Notes under the pieces: generated by a model
The model's input: the letters and a program-made list of their open reading frames with translations, nothing else
Databases searched by the model: none
Told to the model about the DNA's origin: nothing
Shown: one piece after another, positions 1 through 9,300 of the stretch
Numbering within the stretch: the first letter of the stretch is position 1
Layout of the letters: every line of letters starts with the position of its first letter
Translations under genes and position numbers: made by a program
NCBI GenBank assembly: GCA_045535095.1
Contig: JAZSKY010000043.1
Span: 1-58,844 of the forward strand
From: SIG672 sp045535095
GTDB taxonomy: Bacteria; Bacillota; Clostridia; Oscillospirales; CAG-272
Length of the DNA stretch: 58,844 bases
Reading direction: 5' to 3'

Positions 1-1
1 C

Positions 2-2386
2 GAGGCAGACGATATAATTTTTGCCGAGATCAGTATGAGGGATCTTATATGCCAAAGTAATCAGAATTTCGTTGTAGAGTGTAGAATTTACAATGAGAGT
101 GCACCTGCATGGACGGAAACCGCACCTCCTTCGTTTACAACCGCGAGCGCATACGTGGGAGAGTTGCTTGACTCTCACACCGTTACGTACGGCGGCGGTG
201 TAAGCAACGGAAATTGGTATAGCTTTGAACTCACCCAAGTAGCCAAAGCATGGGCAAGCGGAGCGCAAGACCCCGCCAAGGGAATTATCTTCAAGGCCGC
301 CGATAGCCACGAGAACCAAACTACAAACCTTTGGTATAAGACCTTTGGCTCGTATAATAGGAGTAATTATCAACCCGGCTTTAGCGTGGTTTATACCCCG
401 AGAATTTCTCTCGACGACTCTCTCACGCTTCACGAGGGCGAGGAATGGACACTTGACTTTTCAACGAATGCTCCGTCCGTCGTTTGGACATCTGACAACG
501 AGAATGTCGCAACCGTTGATCAAAACGGTACGGTTACAGGACATGGCGCGGGTAAAGCCACCGTCACCGCAACCATAACCGGAACAGACGGTACTACACA
601 AACAGAAGAGTGTACGGTTTATGTTTATTTAGAGGACGGTGTGTACTATATTTCAAACCAATTCTCAAATATGGATTTATATGTGCAAAATTTGAGCATA
701 AACAACACCAATGTAGTCCAGACCCCGCGAGCCACAAATGTAGAGGAAACACAAATCATTCGCCAATTATGGAAGATAGCATATCTTGGAGAAGGTCTTT
801 ACACTATACGCCCTCTGCACAATCTTTCTATGGGTCTGTATTCCGCAAACAACAATGCGGTGATAGCCAATATCGGCGTTTCGGACGATTGTGACGTTTT
901 GACGAGTTCCGCAGAATGGGTTATTTCCATCGCGGATTCAGGTTATGTCATACAGAACAATTACGATGATAAAGCGTTACAACTCGAAGGCGACGGGACA
1001 GAAGCCAACGGAAATGTAATCATGGGAACACCCAGTAACAGTTTGATGTGTCGATGGAACTTTGTTCAAGCTATGAGCGTTCCTACGGGAGTTATCCTTT
1101 ACGATACCATAACGGGTGAACGGGTAACGAATCCTGATGTGATATTCGAGCCAAACGCAGTCCAAACACTTGAGAATATGAACCTTTGCGTTGCGACTTA
1201 TCCCGAATACAATAGGGCACTCTCGTGGACTTCAAGCCACACCGATAAAGCTACGGTGAATACAATGGGAACGGTTACCGCCGTACATTACGGAAACTCT
1301 ATTATTACCGGTACGCTCTTTAACGGAAAAAAAGTGCAGTTTACTGTTGATATTATGTCAGTTCACGAAGGAGAGTATTTTCTGCGAAACAAGCAAGCGG
1401 GTAGTTATGCGGACATTGAAGACCCGACGTCACCGTGCGAAGGAATGGAGATACACAACTGGGAGTTCCACGGAGGCAACTCTCAAAAGTGGATATTCGA
1501 ATATGTCAGTTCGGGGTACTACACCCTTAAATCCGCAAATTACACTACCGCGTATTATCTCGGTGTAGAAAACGATTCTACGGCAGAAAATGCGGATATC
1601 GTTCTTCGTACGAGCAATTCGGGTGACGGTGCCAAATGGAGAATTACAGTAACCGATAGCGGTGCTTATCTTCTGACCTCAAAATCAGGAAATTGGGTGC
1701 TTTCCGCCAGTAATGGAAGCATCGTCAACGGTTATAAGCTAATTCAAAGGACTTATACCAATGATTCGGATTATAAGGACGAGTGGCTGATAAGCGAAGT
1801 GAGTTCATCAATCTTGCTTGAGTCACAGTTTCAAAGTGATTGGTGCTGGGCAGCGTCTGCACGAATGGCGAGCATGAAATATATGATTTCTTCAATTTCA
1901 CAAGAATCTGCGGCAGTTTATACTAAATTAGGAATATCAACACTGTATCCTACCCAAGCACAAATAAATAATGCAAACGCTCCCGCAAATGTTCAAGAAA
2001 CGGAGCAAACATTAGAATATATTCTCAATTATAATAATGTGTACAGTGTAGGGGGATATATTTATAGCGAAAGTGTTTTAAAAAGTTTGCTCGACAACTC
2101 CAATCCTGTAATAATACTTCGCGGATGGTATGATTCGAATTATAATCGAACGGGAGGACATTTTGTCGTCATATACGATTATCACTGGGATTCGCAGAAA
2201 GGCAGATATGTATATGATATATATGATCCATGGCCGGTTAACGTTGGTGCAAGTTATTCAAGATCCTATCAGTCTATATGCAACGGACGTAGCGATAAAG
2301 CAGACAACGGAATTTGGGAAGGAATCGTGGTTTACGAGCTCGGGAATTATTTAAGTACAATCAGTTGGCCTAACCCTAAGACTTAA
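2..2386 (+). CDS. Secreted modular protein (DNRLRE, Big2, ricin-type lectin) with C-terminal papain-like cysteine protease; 5' partial
   Basis: The frame is open to the left edge, so the true start and any signal peptide lie outside the window. Counting from the first Met (position 35), residues 1-125 resemble the end of a DNRLRE repeat (YSFELTQVAKAWASG), also present in the RHS protein at 6335. Big2-type Ig-like folds cover about 128-197 and 350-440. Ricin-type beta-trefoil regions follow each (about 200-345 and 445-590). The last 190 residues look like a C39/C70 (AvrRpt2-like) cysteine protease: Cys604 in QSDWCWAAS, the His in TGGHFVVI and the Asp in IYDPW would form the triad. By family knowledge such proteins act outside the cell, with lectin modules binding glycans. 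The target is unknown. The next gene starts 23 nt downstream, so they are probably co-transcribed. Confidence 0.75.
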   Translation, partial: EADDIIFAEISMRDLICQSNQNFVVECRIYNESAPAWTETAPPSFTTASAYVGELLDSHTVTYGGGVSNGNWYSFELTQVAKAWASGAQDPAKGIIFKAADSHENQTTNLWYKTFGSYNRSNYQPGFSVVYTPRISLDDSLTLHEGEEWTLDFSTNAPSVVWTSDNENVATVDQNGTVTGHGAGKATVTATITGTDGTTQTEECTVYVYLEDGVYYISNQFSNMDLYVQNLSINNTNVVQTPRATNVEETQIIRQLWKIAYLGEGLYTIRPLHNLSMGLYSANNNAVIANIGVSDDCDVLTSSAEWVISIADSGYVIQNNYDDKALQLEGDGTEANGNVIMGTPSNSLMCRWNFVQAMSVPTGVILYDTITGERVTNPDVIFEPNAVQTLENMNLCVATYPEYNRALSWTSSHTDKATVNTMGTVTAVHYGNSIITGTLFNGKKVQFTVDIMSVHEGEYFLRNKQAGSYADIEDPTSPCEGMEIHNWEFHGGNSQKWIFEYVSSGYYTLKSANYTTAYYLGVENDSTAENADIVLRTSNSGDGAKWRITVTDSGAYLLTSKSGNWVLSASNGSIVNGYKLIQRTYTNDSDYKDEWLISEVSSSILLESQFQSDWCWAASARMASMKYMISSISQESAAVYTKLGISTLYPTQAQINNANAPANVQETEQTLEYILNYNNVYSVGGYIYSESVLKSLLDNSNPVIILRGWYDSNYNRTGGHFVVIYDYHWDSQKGRYVYDIYDPWPVNVGASYSRSYQSICNGRSDKADNGIWEGIVVYELGNYLSTISWPNPKT

Positions 2387-2409
2387 TCATAGAAAGGAAC
2401 ACTACGGTT

Positions 2410-3315
2410 ATGAAAAAAGTATTGATTATTTTATTAACAGTGATTTGCTGCCTTACGTCTGCGCTCAGCAGCGTAGCTAAAGAAAGTAAAAATGTCGATT
2501 CAAAATTTAATGAAAGTCTAAAGGACTCACTTCTTCAAAACCTCACCACTAAAGACAAGGAAATTCTGTTTAATTCTAAAGATCTTGATTCATCTGTCGC
2601 CAAAGTGGATCTGAGCGACAAGCCTATTGTTAAATGCTACACAGAACATCTCTGGGGTGAATTTGAAAATGGCTTACAGTCTGCTGTATCTCACGGTGAA
2701 AACGCCGTCATGGAGCCCTATTATATCGTGTTCGACACACAAACCTACAAAATAGGCAGGTGGACAGATAACGGAGTGGAAAGAGCAGTCGTGCTAGATA
2801 CGTACACCGAGCTGCCGAGGTATTTGAAAGACATTCAGTTACTTGACTCGGAGATTAAAACCGATAGTTCAAAACACACCATAGAAAATATTGTTTGCTT
2901 TGATATGAGTCATTCTTTCTTTGGAATTGTTGTATATTTAGTTACCGACGGAGGAAATATTGTGAAATATTACGAGGACGAAACCTCGGAAGCTATGGTT
3001 TTTTCTGAAGAAGAGTTTAAGCTCCGCGCTAAAAAGTACTACGACTTTTTGATCTCGCCTGAAAACAACTATGATGAAAACGGAAATTTTGTTGGCGGAA
3101 ACAGTGTGACCTTTGCTGGATATGTACAAAATAATCCAATCAATTCCAGCGAAAACAACTCAAACCACACCGACGAAAGTGATTCAAACTATGCCGACGA
3201 CCTTGCAACATCCGAAAAGAATCGTAGAGATGTTGTATATATCATTGGTGCCACCGGTATTGTTCTTGTGAGCAGTACTGCTGCCATCCTCTGGCGAAGG
3301 AAAAGAACTAACTGA
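2410..3315 (+). CDS. Secreted, C-terminally membrane-anchored protein of unknown function
   Basis: 301 aa. A signal peptide (MKKVLIILLTVICCLTSALSS) is followed by a hydrophilic ectodomain with no family I recognise. A Ser/Asn/Asp-rich stretch (about residues 240-265) leads to one transmembrane helix (VVYIIGATGIVLVSSTAAIL) and a positive RRKRTN tail, typical of a type I topology with a short cytoplasmic end. The ATG is preceded by GAAAGG 12 nt upstream. It sits 23 nt after the protease gene and 119 nt before a lipoprotein gene, so the three may form one envelope-associated unit. Function is unassigned. Confidence 0.7.
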   Translation: MKKVLIILLTVICCLTSALSSVAKESKNVDSKFNESLKDSLLQNLTTKDKEILFNSKDLDSSVAKVDLSDKPIVKCYTEHLWGEFENGLQSAVSHGENAVMEPYYIVFDTQTYKIGRWTDNGVERAVVLDTYTELPRYLKDIQLLDSEIKTDSSKHTIENIVCFDMSHSFFGIVVYLVTDGGNIVKYYEDETSEAMVFSEEEFKLRAKKYYDFLISPENNYDENGNFVGGNSVTFAGYVQNNPINSSENNSNHTDESDSNYADDLATSEKNRRDVVYIIGATGIVLVSSTAAILWRRKRTN

Positions 3316-3434
3316 TTGTTCAATTTGCTATCGATAGTATACCGGTTTCGGGCGGTGCGAAATAATACTTCGTGCGGTCGCAATACTCGTGGTCGGTTGG
3401 TAGTTTGTAATATTATTTTCGAAAGGAGATTATT

Positions 3435-4112
3435 ATGAAAAAAATAATTGTTATTCTGAGTTTACTCGTTTTGTCTGTTTGTTTACTCGTAGCGTGTCAG
3501 AATGAGTGTGCGAAAGAAAATACTCCTGATATAGAATGCGGCAACAATTGTGCGAGCAACATCACAGAAGGCGATAGTACAGACGATGGTGATGTGGGTG
3601 ATACTTTAGGAGGAAAAGAGAACGAAACACCGAATTTCGAAGATGCTGAGTACGTGGCTTATGATATGAACACTTTCTTGAATGATCTGAAAAACTCACA
3701 GACGTCCGGTTCAGAAAATGCAGATCTTTATATACCAAATAACACTTCAAGCTCCACGATATCAATTAAAATTCCCGTTTTGCAAAATGATAAATACGAA
3801 CTTTACCAAGTACTAGTGAACGAATGGAGTTATTTTTACTACTATGCACCGATAGAAATAAAGGTTAACGGAGTCTTTGACAAAGGAACAGTTCTGTTTC
3901 ATACTATAGTGGTTAGCATCTCTAAATATCCTATGACTTTCGAAGAGGGGTATCACTCTTCTAGCAATTCATGGGTTTTTAATGATAACGGAAAGGTAAT
4001 AAGCGTTTCGTTCCCCAAACACACTGTTTTAGAGAGCGCAAATGATGTGAGTGATTATTTCACTTTTGAAAACTATGTAATATCCACAAACAATTCAACA
4101 GAAACAGAATAA
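3435..4112 (+). CDS. Putative lipoprotein of unknown function
   Basis: 225 aa. The N-terminus is a classical lipoprotein signal: positive MKK, a hydrophobic core and a lipobox LLVAC with the lipidated Cys near residue 21. An acidic, Gly/Asn/Asp-rich linker (about 25-60) follows, then a folded domain rich in Tyr and Val that I do not recognise. A strong Shine-Dalgarno (AAGGAG, 3422-3427) fixes the start. A GC-rich hairpin lies just after the stop. It is probably an extracellular partner of the two genes upstream, which is inference from position only. Confidence 0.7.
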   Translation: MKKIIVILSLLVLSVCLLVACQNECAKENTPDIECGNNCASNITEGDSTDDGDVGDTLGGKENETPNFEDAEYVAYDMNTFLNDLKNSQTSGSENADLYIPNNTSSSTISIKIPVLQNDKYELYQVLVNEWSYFYYYAPIEIKVNGVFDKGTVLFHTIVVSISKYPMTFEEGYHSSSNSWVFNDNGKVISVSFPKHTVLESANDVSDYFTFENYVISTNNSTETE

Positions 4113-4116
4113 ATTA

Positions 4117-4140
4117 CCCCGGCCGCCTCGGCGGCTGGGG
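4117..4140 (+). repeat. GC-rich perfect hairpin after the lipoprotein gene
   Basis: CCCC-G-GCCGCC-TC-GGCGGC-T-GGGG forms a 10-bp stem with one mismatch in a very AT-rich neighbourhood. It is followed by AAACCCC and an A-run, not a T-run, so a plus-strand terminator is not obvious. A hairpin of similar character (13595-13619) sits in front of the displaced RHS tip. Confidence 0.55.
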
Positions 4141-4206
4141 AAACCCCAAAAAAAGCTGTCGAAATTTGTCGGATAAAAGTAAACACTCAAATTAGCACAA
4201 GGATCA

Positions 4207-4247
4207 CAAATTCCCAAAACAAAGTGGGAATTTTGGTATTTTTCTAT
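4207..4247 (+). terminator. Terminator-like hairpin
   Basis: The arms AAATTCCCA (4208-4216) and TGGGAATTT (4225-4233) are perfectly complementary around an 8-nt loop, and the following sequence is T-rich (TTGGTATTTTTC). It would close transcription of the lipoprotein gene before the defence-like pair. Confidence 0.5.
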
Positions 4248-4267
4248 ATTGACGCTTGTGATAGCTT

Positions 4268-4486
4268 CGAATTTCACTGAGTTATCTCACTAAAAAACGA
4301 TTTGAGAATTATCTATTATGGTGCCCAAACGAGGCTATTTATTACGGCCCCGGTGGCCGATATTTTAAAGAAGTTGATGCGAAAATTGTCGATAAAGCGA
4401 GAGTTACATATTGTAACCCCGCGCGCATCGTACATTCCATACCAAAAGAATATATAGGATTTTCTTTTGGAGAAAATTCAACATAA
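4268..4486 (+). pseudogene. Short open frame, possible remnant of the 3' end of a gene
   Basis: A frame of about 72 codons is open from a double stop near 4257-4262 to the TAA at 4484. It has no ATG; only CTG/ATT-type codons occur near its start, and no ribosome binding site is visible. Its translation contains a compact, protein-like segment (LLWCPNEAIYYGPGGRYF, then KARVTYCNPARIVHSIPKEY). I read it as a possible decayed gene end or a mis-started small gene. The family is not recognised. Confidence 0.3.
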
Positions 4487-4526
4487 ATGATATTTACATA
4501 AAAATGAAGAAAGAAGGCGAAAATCT

Positions 4527-5453
4527 TTGTCGATTCAAAACATTGCTAATATCTTTGAAAACCTAAACACTTGCACCCTTTGGTCCTTGCAATTGTTGAA
4601 AATTACCGCTAATAAGAACGGGGTACACTATTCTAGCAGAGAAATAGAATTATCTTCTGCTGAACGACTTACTAAACTTATTAAGGATATTGCAGAAATA
4701 TATATAAATGGCCATAAAAAAGCACTTTCGCTATATCAAGATATAATGGAGTATGACGGCACAGCAAACGCACTGACTATTTATAAGATGTCAACAGATA
4801 ACGCCCTTATAGCAAACGAATATGAATCGCTAGTAGCCGCTATTGCCAATCCTGATATAGAAGGTGACTCCTTTAAGTACACATCTGCATATCTCATCAA
4901 AGGTGTTGTTAATTTGGATGGTGCTGCGATTCCGGTTAAAATGTTTTCAATTCAGAATCCGATTACAACATTGAAAAATAAGTTCCTTCAAGACAAAGGA
5001 AAGTTTTGTGAAATTTCTAATCAAGTATTACACTTGCGTCCTACGGTAGATGTTATAGTCATTGATAAAACCATATACTTCCTTACCATGGCGGGAGAAA
5101 ATTTATTTAATATGGCTCGCGCATATAAAAAAGTTTGTCAAGTCAAAGTCGACCTCGTTATCCAAAATGATATACTAAACGATGCAAAAGCTTTCAGTGA
5201 TATTGCCGGATCCGGACACAATCCAAGAAGATTTGTGTCGTTTAAAGAGGAAAGATTAAACTTGTTAACAAACAAGACAACGCGACATTCAATTGCTGAT
5301 CAATTTTTAATTCCATTAGATTCAGGTGGCAAGTTCGATACAACGGTGGAGGGAGCAAGTGAAAAAATAGTCAAACTTCTATGCAACAAAGGCATGATAG
5401 ATCCATTTTATAACTATGCGGTTGAAGTCGACGGAGCTAGACAATGGAAGTAA
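4527..5453 (+). CDS. kwaB: Kiwa anti-phage system protein KwaB-like (DUF4868)
   Basis: 308 aa from a TTG start. No in-frame ATG lies between the upstream TGA (4488) and 4527, and AGAAGG at 4512-4517 is well placed for the TTG. The central block around residues 170-200 (VDVIVIDKTIYFLTM, then LFNMARAYKKVCQ) and the C-terminal block (SIADQFLIPLDSG, IVKLLCNKGMIDPFY) match what I know of the DUF4868/KwaB layout: a beta-hairpin reading as 'xDxIxxxxxxYxxxxxxFxxxF', then a helical end closing with '..L.D..l.Spl'. There are no transmembrane segments. In Kiwa, KwaB is the cytoplasmic DNA-binding effector working with membrane protein KwaA. Here the KwaA-like gene follows by 17 nt, which supports the call; the order is the reverse of the described kwaA-kwaB. 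The family assignment is from memory of motifs and no search was run. Confidence 0.7.
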   Translation: MSIQNIANIFENLNTCTLWSLQLLKITANKNGVHYSSREIELSSAERLTKLIKDIAEIYINGHKKALSLYQDIMEYDGTANALTIYKMSTDNALIANEYESLVAAIANPDIEGDSFKYTSAYLIKGVVNLDGAAIPVKMFSIQNPITTLKNKFLQDKGKFCEISNQVLHLRPTVDVIVIDKTIYFLTMAGENLFNMARAYKKVCQVKVDLVIQNDILNDAKAFSDIAGSGHNPRRFVSFKEERLNLLTNKTTRHSIADQFLIPLDSGGKFDTTVEGASEKIVKLLCNKGMIDPFYNYAVEVDGARQWK

Positions 5454-5470
5454 TCTAAGGATGGTAATAT

Positions 5471-6034
5471 ATGTCATTTATAAAATCATTTAGCTTGTTC
5501 TATCTTTCATTAACTCCACTATGGGTATCAGTTGTATTTGTTGATGTCAGGAGTTTATGTGGAAACACAGTCAACCCGCTTACAGAAATTATAAGTATCA
5601 TTTGTATCGGCGCGGCGATGATTATTTCGGCGATTGTTGTGATGTTGACTTTTAGGAAAAAGAATGTTTCCAAGACACAATATTATACCCTGACAGAGGT
5701 AAAAGAGGAAAAATTTCTAACAGTAGAATATGTGCTTTCTTATGTTTTGTCGTTGCTTGCATTTGATTTTACGGTTTGGTATGATGTAGTACTATTTATT
5801 CTGCTTTTCTTGGTATTGTCCTTTTTGCATATTCGTCATAATATATTATGTGCAAATGTTGTACTTGAAATGTTTGGGTATAAGTATTACGAGTGCACAT
5901 TGACAAACGAGGATGGTGTACAGATCCAAAAAAGCGTTATTAGTCATAGAGACTTGATAACACAAAGAAACGAGTATATCTATGCCAAACCTATCAACAA
6001 TGAATATTATTTAGAAAGACTCCAAGTAAAGTAA
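5471..6034 (+). CDS. kwaA: Kiwa anti-phage system protein KwaA-like, four-helix membrane protein
   Basis: 187 aa with four hydrophobic segments, at about residues 7-25, 38-60, 86-104 and 107-123. A hydrophilic C-terminal region of about 60 residues follows (from MFGYKYYECTLTNEDG). Size, four-helix topology and pairing with a DUF4868 protein fit KwaA, the membrane sensor of Kiwa. An AAGGATGG sequence 5 nt before the ATG acts as ribosome binding site. On sequence alone it could be any small membrane protein; the neighbour carries most of the weight. Confidence 0.6.
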   Translation: MSFIKSFSLFYLSLTPLWVSVVFVDVRSLCGNTVNPLTEIISIICIGAAMIISAIVVMLTFRKKNVSKTQYYTLTEVKEEKFLTVEYVLSYVLSLLAFDFTVWYDVVLFILLFLVLSFLHIRHNILCANVVLEMFGYKYYECTLTNEDGVQIQKSVISHRDLITQRNEYIYAKPINNEYYLERLQVK

Positions 6035-6121
6035 TTTTATTAGCCACTTGTTTGGACTATTGTGCTGTATAATCTTGTGCTATTAGGATACAACATCAAA
6101 GAAATAGGCTTGCCATACTAG

Positions 6122-6130
6122 TGCTATAAT
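6122..6130 (+). promoter_or_regulatory. Extended -10 promoter for the leader unit before the RHS gene
   Basis: TGCTATAAT is a perfect extended -10 element. No good -35 lies 16-18 bp upstream, as expected for extended -10 promoters. It would start a transcript near 6137 that covers a 32-codon ORF and the terminator at 6249-6295. Confidence 0.55.
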
Positions 6131-6150
6131 AACAGTGGTAGGTGAGTACC

Positions 6151-6249
6151 ATGAAAATTATAATACACTTTGAAACAAATAGCGGTCTTATGCGTTGCGG
6201 TGTCATCGTGTCTCTTCATAAGTTGAGGTATCTGAAGATCGTAAACTGA
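6151..6249 (+). CDS. 32-aa leader peptide or small protein upstream of the RHS toxin gene
   Basis: ATG at 6151, TGA at 6247-6249, with AGGTGAG (6140-6146) four nt before the start, the same ribosome-binding style as the gene at 13048. The peptide begins MKIIIHFETNSGLMRCG and ends LRYLKIVN. It is not hydrophobic enough to be a membrane toxin. The stop codon abuts the left arm of a strong terminator, and a promoter-like element lies upstream. The unit could be a stand-alone small gene or an attenuator leader for the RHS gene; both are inference. Confidence 0.4.
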   Translation: MKIIIHFETNSGLMRCGVIVSLHKLRYLKIVN

Positions 6250-6295
6250 GCACATAAACCGCTTTTTCGACTGTGGTTTATGTGCTTTTTGTTTT
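6249..6295 (+). terminator. Strong intrinsic terminator directly upstream of the RHS gene
   Basis: Arms AGCACATAAACC (6249-6260) and GGTTTATGTGCT (6275-6286) pair perfectly over 12 bp, followed by TTTTTGTTTTG. It lies only 40 nt before the RHS start codon, so transcription of the toxin from upstream must pass it. Confidence 0.85.
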
Positions 6296-6334
6296 GTGTC
6301 GAGAACAAAAACAACAAAGAAAGGATATACAACA

Positions 6335-9300
6335 ATGAATAAGTTCTCAATCAAACTAATATCTTTAATACTCAGCATCGCTATTATCCTCGTGACAGTG
6401 CCGTTGACAGTTTTCGCTACAACGAGAGATAAAAGCGAAGATGCGAACACAATTATCACCGACGAAGCAATGCTTGGAAATATAATGTCGGATATATACG
6501 AACTCACAGATAGGCGCGACGAATACACAAAACACTTCCGCCTTGAGGACGGAAGCGTTATTGCGGCGCAATACGATGACCCTGTTCACTATCTTGACCA
6601 AAATAATAATTGGCAGGATATAGACAATACTCTTTCGGATGTTGGTAGCGAATACTCAACGAGTAACGCCAAGATCAAGTTTGCGAAAAAGATCACCGGC
6701 AACGAAAGTCTGTTCACTCTTCACGACGGAAACGCCAAGATTACCATGAGTCTTGACGGTGCGATAAAAAAGACAGCAGGCACCGTAATTAACCACAGCG
6801 ACGATAATGAAATGACAAAGCTCCAGAAGATGATGTCGCTTGAAAAAATATCTGCTACTATCGTTTATGCGGATATTTTAGACGGTGTAGATCTCGAGTA
6901 CATTGTCAAATCGGACTACGTTAAGGAAAATATAATCGTAAAGGAACGTCAAAACTCGTACGCATATACCTTTACGCTAAAACTTAATAATCTCGATGCC
7001 GTCCTGAACTCTGATGGATCGATAAGCATTATCGAGCCGGGAACTGATAACATAGTTTACGCTATTCCGGCTCCTGTGGTTTACGACGATAATTACAACT
7101 ATGCTCCGAGCGAAGCGGCGTATTATTTGCTTGACAAAATCGGAACAAATAAATATTCTCTTACAGTTCAAGTGGATTCGGAATGGATGAATGCAGAAGA
7201 ACGTGTGTATCCCGTTGTAGTTGACCCTACCGTATATAAAGGTGGACGCAAATTGGGACAAATGAGAGATACCTATGTGAGCTCTGCTAATCCAGGTACC
7301 AACTACGGCGGACAAAAGGTTTTGCGTGCAGGGTATGACCCCACATACGGCCATACCAGGTCATACATATATCTCAAGCCGTTGCCCACACTGCCTAAGG
7401 GATCATATATAACATCGGCGGAAATCAATTTACAGATATCCAGTATATCAGAATTAAACGATATTACTCTTGCCGCGTATACCATAGATATGGGAACGAC
7501 AAGCTTGTGGAGCGAAACAAAAACGACTTGGAGTACTCATCCCGCGCAATTTTCGCAGCTTCTTGACTACGTAAATATTGAGTATATGACAGAAACCTAC
7601 GATTGGTCGTGGGATATTACCGAAGCGGCGAAGAAATGGTATAGCGGAGCTCTTCCTAATCACGGAATTTGTATCGGACTCTTGGAAGAATCGCTAACAT
7701 CTACCAATTGTGTCGTTTTCCACGCTTCCGAAAGCGATTCGTCTGCCGCCGGTTCATATTTGCCGTTCTATAGCTTCACTTACAGAGACGCAAAGGGTCT
7801 TGAGGATTATTATTCGTATTCATCTGGGAGTGCAGGACTTGTTGGCACATACAGTATTAATAATGCTACTGGAAATATGGTGTTAGTCACACCGCTTCTC
7901 TCTACAACGGACAGCTTGATGCCACTGACACTCTCGCTTGTGTATAACTCGACTCTGGCAGGTATTCCGTATCAGTATTCGGACAGTGTGATGACCGCAT
8001 ATACTAACGGATATACACCGTATGGATTTAAACTTAATATTCAAGAAACGATAATTAAGAAATCCTATATCAATTCGTCGCACGCAACGGCATATCACTA
8101 TATTTGGGCTGATGCTGATGGAACGGAACATTATTTCCTTCCTATTGAGGGAGAGAATAATAAATATCAAGATGATGATGGACTCCAGCTAATACTGGAT
8201 ACATCTTCCTCTACACAGCTTACGATTACAGATAATAGCAAAACCGTAAGAAAATTTGCCAAAATGTCATCATCGCCGAGTGGCACGGCAGAGGCGTGGT
8301 ATCTATCGAGCATTGCAGATAAAAACAATAATGCCGTATCGTTTGCATTTGATGGCGCTTACCGCCCGATAGCGGTGAACTTAGTGCCTAATGGCGGTTC
8401 TCCCATAAACTTCATTACGTTGTCTTATAATACGAACGGACTGCTGTATCTTGTTTGGAATCAAACAAGTAAGGACGGAGTCGTTATAAAATACAGGGAT
8501 CAGTTTGGAAACACTGCCGAAGGTTATGAATATGTTTTGGGTCAAATAAGCTACCTTCACGGAAATGATAGCACGACATTGCAAAACTGGAACGATTATT
8601 ATAACAGTTCGAGCAATCAAAATAATATCACTCTTGACGCTCTTGCTAATTATACGATTATGTACAACAGTCTTTCCCGTGCGTATGATTCACTATCAAA
8701 TTCCACATTTGTATTCGGATATGTCGGCAATGGCACTAACGTAAGCTTAAAGCAAGTTCAAAAAAGTAGTAATAACACTACAGGCCAAAAAATATCTTTT
8801 GAATACTTTAATGGTTACACCGAAATCAGAACGAGCGGCTCAGACGATGTTCACGGAAACGACGACGATATTATCACCGTGTGCACATTTGACGGTGAAC
8901 TTAGATTAAAGTCTAAATATTCAACCGATCTTTCGCGGTCGAAAATATACGGTGCTGTTTCGGGTGAATATGAAACCCAGCAAAATGTCAAAAACAACGT
9001 AAAACACTCGACAACCGTTGGTGGAAGTGCCACGAATTATTTGGTAAATGGTGGGTTTGAAACGACGACCACGAGCGGTGTGATGAGCGGTTGGTCGCGA
9101 ACCTCGAATGTATACCTAAGAACTACCGGTGGAGGTGGCACTCGCGACTGGGGATATATAGAAGTCCGCGCCCAAGCAGGAGTTACCGATAGCGTATCTC
9201 AGCACGTTTTGCTTCCCGAGGGAGAATATACGCTTTCAATGAGTTTGGATAGCGGATCCGCCACAAATGCCAAGGTCTACATGAAAGCCGTTTCTGTAAG

